Shown here: positions 58,439-64,000 of the stretch, in pieces
Layout of the letters: each line of letters starts with the position of its first letter
How positions within the stretch are numbered: position 1 is the first letter of the stretch
NCBI RefSeq assembly: GCF_905147365.1
Contig: NC_056406.1
Location: forward strand, 5,406,501-5,470,500
Source of the DNA: Aricia agestis
Lineage: Eukaryota > Arthropoda > Insecta > Lepidoptera > Lycaenidae
Direction of reading: 5' to 3'
DNA: 64,000 bases
Made by a program: the position numbers and the translations under genes
The notes under the pieces: model-generated
Told to the model about the DNA's origin: nothing
The model's input: only the letters and a program-made list of their open reading frames with translations
Databases searched by the model: none

Positions 58439-59295
58439 ATATGTAATAAAGGAAATTAATTGATATTAGGTGAGAATTGAGATTGCATATAATTTTGGAT
58501 TTTAGTCCAAAAACTAGAAAGAAAGTTTTCAAGCAATTCCGTCGAAGTGGGCACGGGTCAGCTAGTATTTAATGAGTTAAAACTGAAAAAGCCGGCAAAA
58601 CTGTAACATGTACATCGTGACGAGCAAAGAGACGCGGGGCCGCGCCGAGTGCCTCTTATACCGCTCGATCATAATACCTGTTTATTTTAATTTTAACCTA
58701 CTTTACGTGGTCAAATGCTTTACAATTCGCCTAAAACTTGGGACTTACATTTTGGGACCTAAAATTATTAGTGGTTTGTTCACATTTTATAACTCAGTGT
58801 ATCAGCTAAGTAGCGGAAAAATTGGTGATATTCTGTTGGAAATATACGCTTTTATGTAGGTCAATGAAAGTATTATAAAATCTGTGTATTCTGCGATTAT
58901 GAAATTTAGGCAAAATAACTAGTTTTGAAGTAGCGAACATACCATACTAATTAATTATAATACTTTCAAAATTTTATTACAATGGTAATAACTATAACTA
59001 ATAAGTAATAACTAATAACTTATATTAGATAACTTAACTTCTCGGTAAAAATATAAAAATATTATACCTAGTACATTTTAGGGGCTTGGAAAAGTGTATT
59101 ACCGCTTGTAAGCGGCTTAAAAATTTAATACTGCACGCTGGACCGCATAAAATCCCGCAAAAAGTACATTTTATTAAAAATGGACATCATTTTATAGTCC
59201 AACCAAATTCATGCCAAATTGAAATACCATGTTAACATAATATTATAACAGTCATAATATAATATATTATATGCTCAATTATTTTCAGTATATCT

Positions 59296-59674
59296 ACAGT
59301 ACTCCCAAATTAATAATGCGAATGGAAATCTTCGCTAATTGTCGTAAGTAATCACGGAAACACCCGAATCTATAAAACGTAAGAGCCCCAAACAATGCAC
59401 TTGCATTGTGCACCTTGTTCAAAGGAAATATTATAGAAGTATTATAGCCGGTGGCTGTCGCCGGTCGGTCAATAAGTGCTATAAACTGAGGCAAGAACTC
59501 ACCGGGAAGCCATCGCGGCGTTACCATGGTAACGTCCAAGCAACGTCAGGCGCCTCGACGTCGCTGCAAAGCGCTGTTCGCTTACAGCGACGTCTTCCGA
59601 CGCTCGGGAAATACGACCGTTGCCGAAATATTACGAAAATTTCTATGCGCATTATCACTTTGGGATCACTGTAC
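59296..59674. mobile_element. MITE with CAGTACTCCCAAA ends
   Basis: ACAGTACTCCCAAATTAATAATGCG at the left mirrors CGCATTATCACTTTGGGATCACTGT at the right. The centre is CpG-rich (GACGTCGCTGC..GCAGCGACGTC-type motifs). Confidence 0.68.
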
Positions 59675-60024
59675 CTTCGAATTCAGTCCACTTAGTAACG
59701 CCACTCGCCAGTACTATTTTATTTTAAAGAACTTCTACGAAAGCTTTTAAAAGCGTTGCGGAAATGTTCTTATGTACTACGCACACACATTTGGGACTAT
59801 AAAATCATAGATGGCTTGGCTGGAGGGCATTATCTAATCAAACTTTTAAGCGAGCAATTCTTATAATATATTCATATTATATTTATTCAGACCTCGAAAA
59901 CGGCTCGAAGGATTTCGATAAAATTATGTTTCGGAGACGAAAAACCAATCTAGCTAGGTAAAATTTTCATAAAATGATATTTTAGATTACTTATTTTACA
60001 TTTGGTTTTTGTTATTCAGATATC

Positions 60025-60230
60025 CATACTAATATTATAAATGCGAAAGTGTGTCTGTCTGTCTGTCTGTTACGTCTTCACGACCAAACCGCTGAACCGA
60101 TTTTGCTGAAATTTGGCATGGAGATAATTTGAGTCCCGGGAAAGGACATAGGATAGTTTTTATTCCGGAAAAATGTACGCCCGCGCTATAAACGAATCTT
60201 GGCGCAGCGCCATCTAGTGCAAAACTCTAC
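60025..60230 (+). repeat. dispersed repeat (ATAAATGCGAAAGTGTGTCT family)
   Basis: Same family as 47630-47830. It has a (GTCT)n stretch and ends in AATCTTGGCGCAGCGCCATC. Confidence 0.72.
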
Positions 60231-60751
60231 ATGCAAAACAAACATCTACCTACATGCAAAACAGGCGCCGACAAAACCTACATTATCCGTGCAAGTGGCA
60301 GAAACCATTTCTAAGTATAGGTCTACCAGAATCTGATGGCAAAAAGTGAGAAAATAAATTGACTCTAGCAATACCGGGGTATTGGGAATAAAACATTTTG
60401 ATCCTTTTTTTTCCTTATAGCGGTTGATTCTGTGTGTGAAACATGCAAATATAAAATTTTTTCCAATGATCAAGGATGTTTGTTGAAAATCTGCCATCCA
60501 AATTTGCCATCAGATCCTGGTAGACCTATATCGCATTGATGTCGGTGCCGGGAACTCCTAAAAATAGGAATAAATCATTCCACCTCATTCCATCCGAGAT
60601 GACGGTCCGACAGATTTCGATGACATAGGGCCGCGTTCACAGTTAGCCTGTTTTTTAATGAAACATTTTCAAATAAAAAAAAGGTTTACGAGTGTTGTTA
60701 TTGGAGAAGACAATTATTTTTTGACGCTAGTCGCGACTTTATACGCTTTTT

Positions 60752-60990
60752 ACAGAATGTAACACAACAAAGTGATAATAGTTTACGGTGTGTGTGAGTC
60801 CCCTGTGTAGAGTTCACTGTAAAAGTAGCAGCTTTATAGTTAGTAGCGCTATTTCTTTTAAATTCCATGAGCATTGGGCAATGTCATGACGCTGGGGCGC
60901 TCGTCTTAAACAAATCACAAAATAAATTACTCTTTTAGCGCTGTTACTCTCAGAGTGAACTCTATACAAGGCATATTATCACTTTGTATT
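60752..60990. mobile_element. CAGGGTG-family palindromic MITE, diverged
   Basis: ACAGAATGTAACACAACAAAG at the left, ACTGTAAAAGTAGCAGC and CAGAGTGAACTCTATACAAG inside, and TTATCACTTTGTATTGTTA at the right, in the order of 5200-5458. Confidence 0.75.
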
Positions 60991-62400
60991 GTTATAATAA
61001 TATGTAATATTTTCACTTAATAATCCTTGTAGGTTCTGGCACTAAGCGAAAAATTCCATACATTTTCAAATTTCGACAGTGAAAGAAACGAAAGCAACTC
61101 CGATAAGGGCTCGATTGCTGATATTTAATATAGTCATGGTCGAATCGGTGAGAACTTGACAAATTGCATTACCCTATTAGTTTAGGAGCCAACTAGGAAT
61201 GTGATTAAGCTGACGAAGGCTCTTATGCTAATACGTTTTCATAACGCTTAGTGCACTAATTGATGCAGTTAGAGCTTAGACCGTCCGGGCTTTGAGGCTC
61301 TCGTGTTCACAGAGTGTCTGACTACCGAGGTCTATAAAGGATTAGGGATGAGTGTTTGAATTCTAGCCACACTAAACGCATAGAACCATACGTATACGTA
61401 GCTAAGGCTTGATTCTAAAATCACAAGCAATTGTATCTAAATAGCGGCGCCAACGCGCATAAATCGTTAAATACAGCCTGATTTAGGCTGTGTAGCAGTC
61501 TTTGAAGCAGTATGAATTTCATATTGCAACTATATAATATTATAATTTTAAATGAGCTATTCAAAACTGAACTTTATTTGATAAAAAAGTACCTAAATAC
61601 ATATTTTATAAACCGACTTGCCGCTTGCTCGGGCTGTCTATTGCCTAATATTTACATCTTTAAAGGCTTATTAAAACATTGCAACAAAATCATAATAAAA
61701 TAATTTCTAAGACAACAAAATAAATACATGAAGCATGTACAATAATAGTCTATATCGATTTAGTTCGTATTGATTATGTACCTACAATCTACATAATATA
61801 TTATTATTGTATATAAATTGAGCGTTTTGACAAGGTGGACTGAATTGACGTGCGCCGTTGTAGTGTCCCGTAGAAATATAGCCCTAATGTAATGTAAGCC
61901 ATACACGCTACGGTCTACCGGAGAGGTCACCTGTACAGGTGTCACTCGAAAGAATTCATTTTTGATTTTGCGCTGGTCGCCTGCGCAGGCTCAATAACTG
62001 CACAGTCTATCCTAATTTTGAGAACTGCTTAAGGATGCCAAAATACAAGATTTTAGAGATGTCGATTTTCCGAGGTCAACCTCTTATTTGACTGGGCTAA
62101 TGGTTTTTAAAATTTAGTTTGATATTATTTTTAGCAATATTTCGCGAAATAAACCTCAACCTTTAAGTGAATGAGTGAGTGTACTCATAGGCATGCGTAC
62201 AGCGGCACCTAACTCCTCTCCCACACTGCCTATGCGTACACTCGCATGCAAGAACCTGCAAACACCACCAACACCACCACCACACAAGCAATAATGTTGG
62301 CAAATGGTTTTTTCAGGGAAGATGTTTTTTCAGATAGCGTCTGTCATTGCCATAGAAATACTATGATTGCAAAGGACACTATAAAATTATTATTACTGTA
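60991..62400. other. AT-rich stretch without recognised features
   Basis: No credible exon, repeat terminus or RNA gene was seen. A short CACCACCAACACCACCACCA run lies near 62262-62283. Confidence 0.5.
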
Positions 62401-62408
62401 GATACGAG

Positions 62409-62673
62409 CATGGGCGTACCCAGGATTTAAGCTAGGGGGGGCAGCATACCTGTTTCGAGAAGGTGGTCGGTCTGGTACCTTGATTGAAACAAAAAATCAT
62501 GAAAATTGACTTTTATTAATCTGACTGTAAATATATTTTGTTTCCAACACTTCATTTTGCGCAAAGTAGGTAACACGTTTTTAATTCTCACTTGCCAGGA
62601 AAATTGATGTTTATTTTATCTTCCGGGGGGGGGGCAGCTGCCCTCCCCCTGCCCCTAGCTGGGTACGCCCATG
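62409..62673. mobile_element. MITE with CATGGGCGTACCCAG ends
   Basis: CATGGGCGTACCCAGGATTTAAGC at the left mirrors AGCTGGGTACGCCCATG at the right. Adjoining G-tracts (CTAGGGGGGGCAGC) also pair. Confidence 0.8.
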
Positions 62674-62896
62674 GATGAGAGTATCAATTTATCAATGATT
62701 AGTAAACAGGCAGAAAACTGCATTGCTATATCAAAAAGGTTTAAGAGGCTTCACATACGGCAGCTATAATTTATATTAATGTACCCATTAGGTAGATACA
62801 TGTACATTACATAAAACATAATAATTATACACTAGCTATCCGTTTATGGATTATGACGATTTCTCTAGAAAAATGTAATGTATCGTGCTGTAATAC

Positions 62897-63168
62897 GGGA
62901 TGTAACATAAGACTAAGTGATAATACTTTAGGGAGTGTAGGTGTCCCTTGTGTAGAGTTTACACTTTACTGTAAAAGTAGCAGTACTGAACGGGCAAGTT
63001 TTTTTTGGGGAGAATTTGTTTGGGGAAGTGCCCCAGCGTCACGAGTTTTCCCACACAAAAGTGAAAAAAAATGCTCTTTCGGCGCTGCACTTTTACAGTG
63101 AACTCTATACACGGGACTCATATACACCCTAAAATATTATAACTTAGTTTTGTTATATCCTGCTGTAT
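62897..63168. mobile_element. CAGGGTG-family palindromic MITE, copy 5
   Basis: ACGGGATGTAACATAAGACTAAG at the left and TTATATCCTGCTGTATA at the right, with the shared GTGATAATACTTTAGG and TTTTACAGTGAACTCTA arms. Confidence 0.8.
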
Positions 63169-64000
63169 ACATCATTACATTATATCAGATGTGTGAAGTG
63201 CCATGTTTATGTATGTAGCACATCACACGAGAGTGATCTTAATAAGTGTTTTCGTCGACAGGAAAATGGCGGCTGATGACTCGTTATTTGTCTCCTGAAT
63301 AAACAATTCCAATGTACTAGACTTTTCCTCAACAACAGTGAAACAAATATATTTTCGCGGCAGCAAAATATATTTGTGTTTATTGTGATTGTTTTGTTGT
63401 AACACTGAAGCCTCCGTCTAGACAGATAGAGGCGTCTATACTGTGCGTCTATATCAGCTAGTATTAATAGGTGTCTGTTATTTTTTTAACGGGCAACTAC
63501 ACTTCCCACCACTGCAACTCCTGTGTCGCCAGGATCAGCAGTGAAACCAATCACGAAAACCCTTATTTAATATGATCTCAGGGGTGCCCACAGCCCGAGG
63601 GACAAGCTAAATATGTCTTAGGGCGCGCAACGAAGGTTGTACAGTCAAATACTTATTTGCCGACACGGCCGAGTCAAACTTTGACTTCAAAACAGATCCT
63701 GATGATAAATGCGGCTTATTTAAGTTACAAATCACCACAAATTCAAATCATTAACTATATAAGTACACGACATAAAATAAAATGTTGATGATGATGTTCC
63801 AAACAGAATTTTCACGAAGTATTTACGGAACGGGAGAGATTATTCATAAAAGATTAGAAAAGGGACGTTACATTTCTTCAGAAATTGTGTCTTTATTGTG
63901 AGCCGCCTGCGAAATAAGCATGAAATAAATTAGACTACGAACACGCCTCCGTGATTCTCGAGTCCTTCATAAATAGGACGGGCTGTTTAGTTGATTTCAT

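Noticed and set aside
58608..58700. GC-rich start of an 83-codon frame, possible exon
   Set aside because: Only about 75 bp is GC-rich, the frame then runs into AT-rich sequence, and no splice pattern or homologue was recognised.
59408..59695. CpG-rich overlapping frames that might be an exon
   Set aside because: The block lies between the inverted ends of the MITE at 59296-59674.

Overview
The window looks like lepidopteran (moth or butterfly) nuclear DNA. It is AT-rich, has long introns, and is crowded with tRNA-headed SINEs, LINE 3' fragments, inverted-repeat MITEs and a Helitron-like fragment. The two recognisable genes are an insect calbindin and a small secreted MBF2-family protein. 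No rRNA, CRISPR or bacterial-type structure was seen. Most open frames in the window lie in repeats or are chance frames.

The backbone is one large minus-strand gene, an EF-hand calbindin of the Drosophila Cbp53E (calbindin-32) type. Three phase-compatible coding exons are visible: the start exon at 50030-49880, a second at 32413-32328 and a third at 2258-2169. They are separated by introns of 17,466 and 30,069 bp and encode residues 1-109, with EF-hands 1 and 2 complete. The rest of the protein lies beyond position 1. A putative untranslated acceptor at 50133 suggests that the promoter lies further right.

Nested in calbindin intron 2, on the opposite strand, is a tandem MBF2-family locus. 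Unit 2 (about 14.6-24.35 kb) has a GATA-rich TATA promoter, a signal-peptide exon (15049-15179) and a terminal exon (19587-19818), giving a 120-residue secreted protein. Unit 1 (about 7.9-10.8 kb) keeps a homologous promoter, 3' UTR and downstream blocks but no coding sequence. A third MBF2 terminal exon (24920-25148) has no first exon nearby, yet is in phase with the unit-2 signal exon. It may be an alternative last exon or an orphaned paralogue. This small birth-and-death cluster is the most interesting biology in the window.

The remainder is mobile DNA, much of it nested. It includes two PIF/Harbinger-type insertions with TAA or TTA duplications, one carrying MADF and transposase-like fragments, and a hAT-type MITE pair, one copy with a clear 8-bp duplication. 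It also includes five copies of a CAGGGTGTAAC palindromic MITE, three copies of a CTAGACAAG MITE, five SINEs sharing their 3' tail with a local LINE, and a roughly 550-bp tandem duplication at 25.9-27.06 kb. Unusual structures are three adjacent hairpins at 33.16-33.31 kb, one of them a perfect 44-bp palindrome, and a 28-bp-stem hairpin at 58.37 kb. Coordinates of repeats without visible target duplications are approximate.
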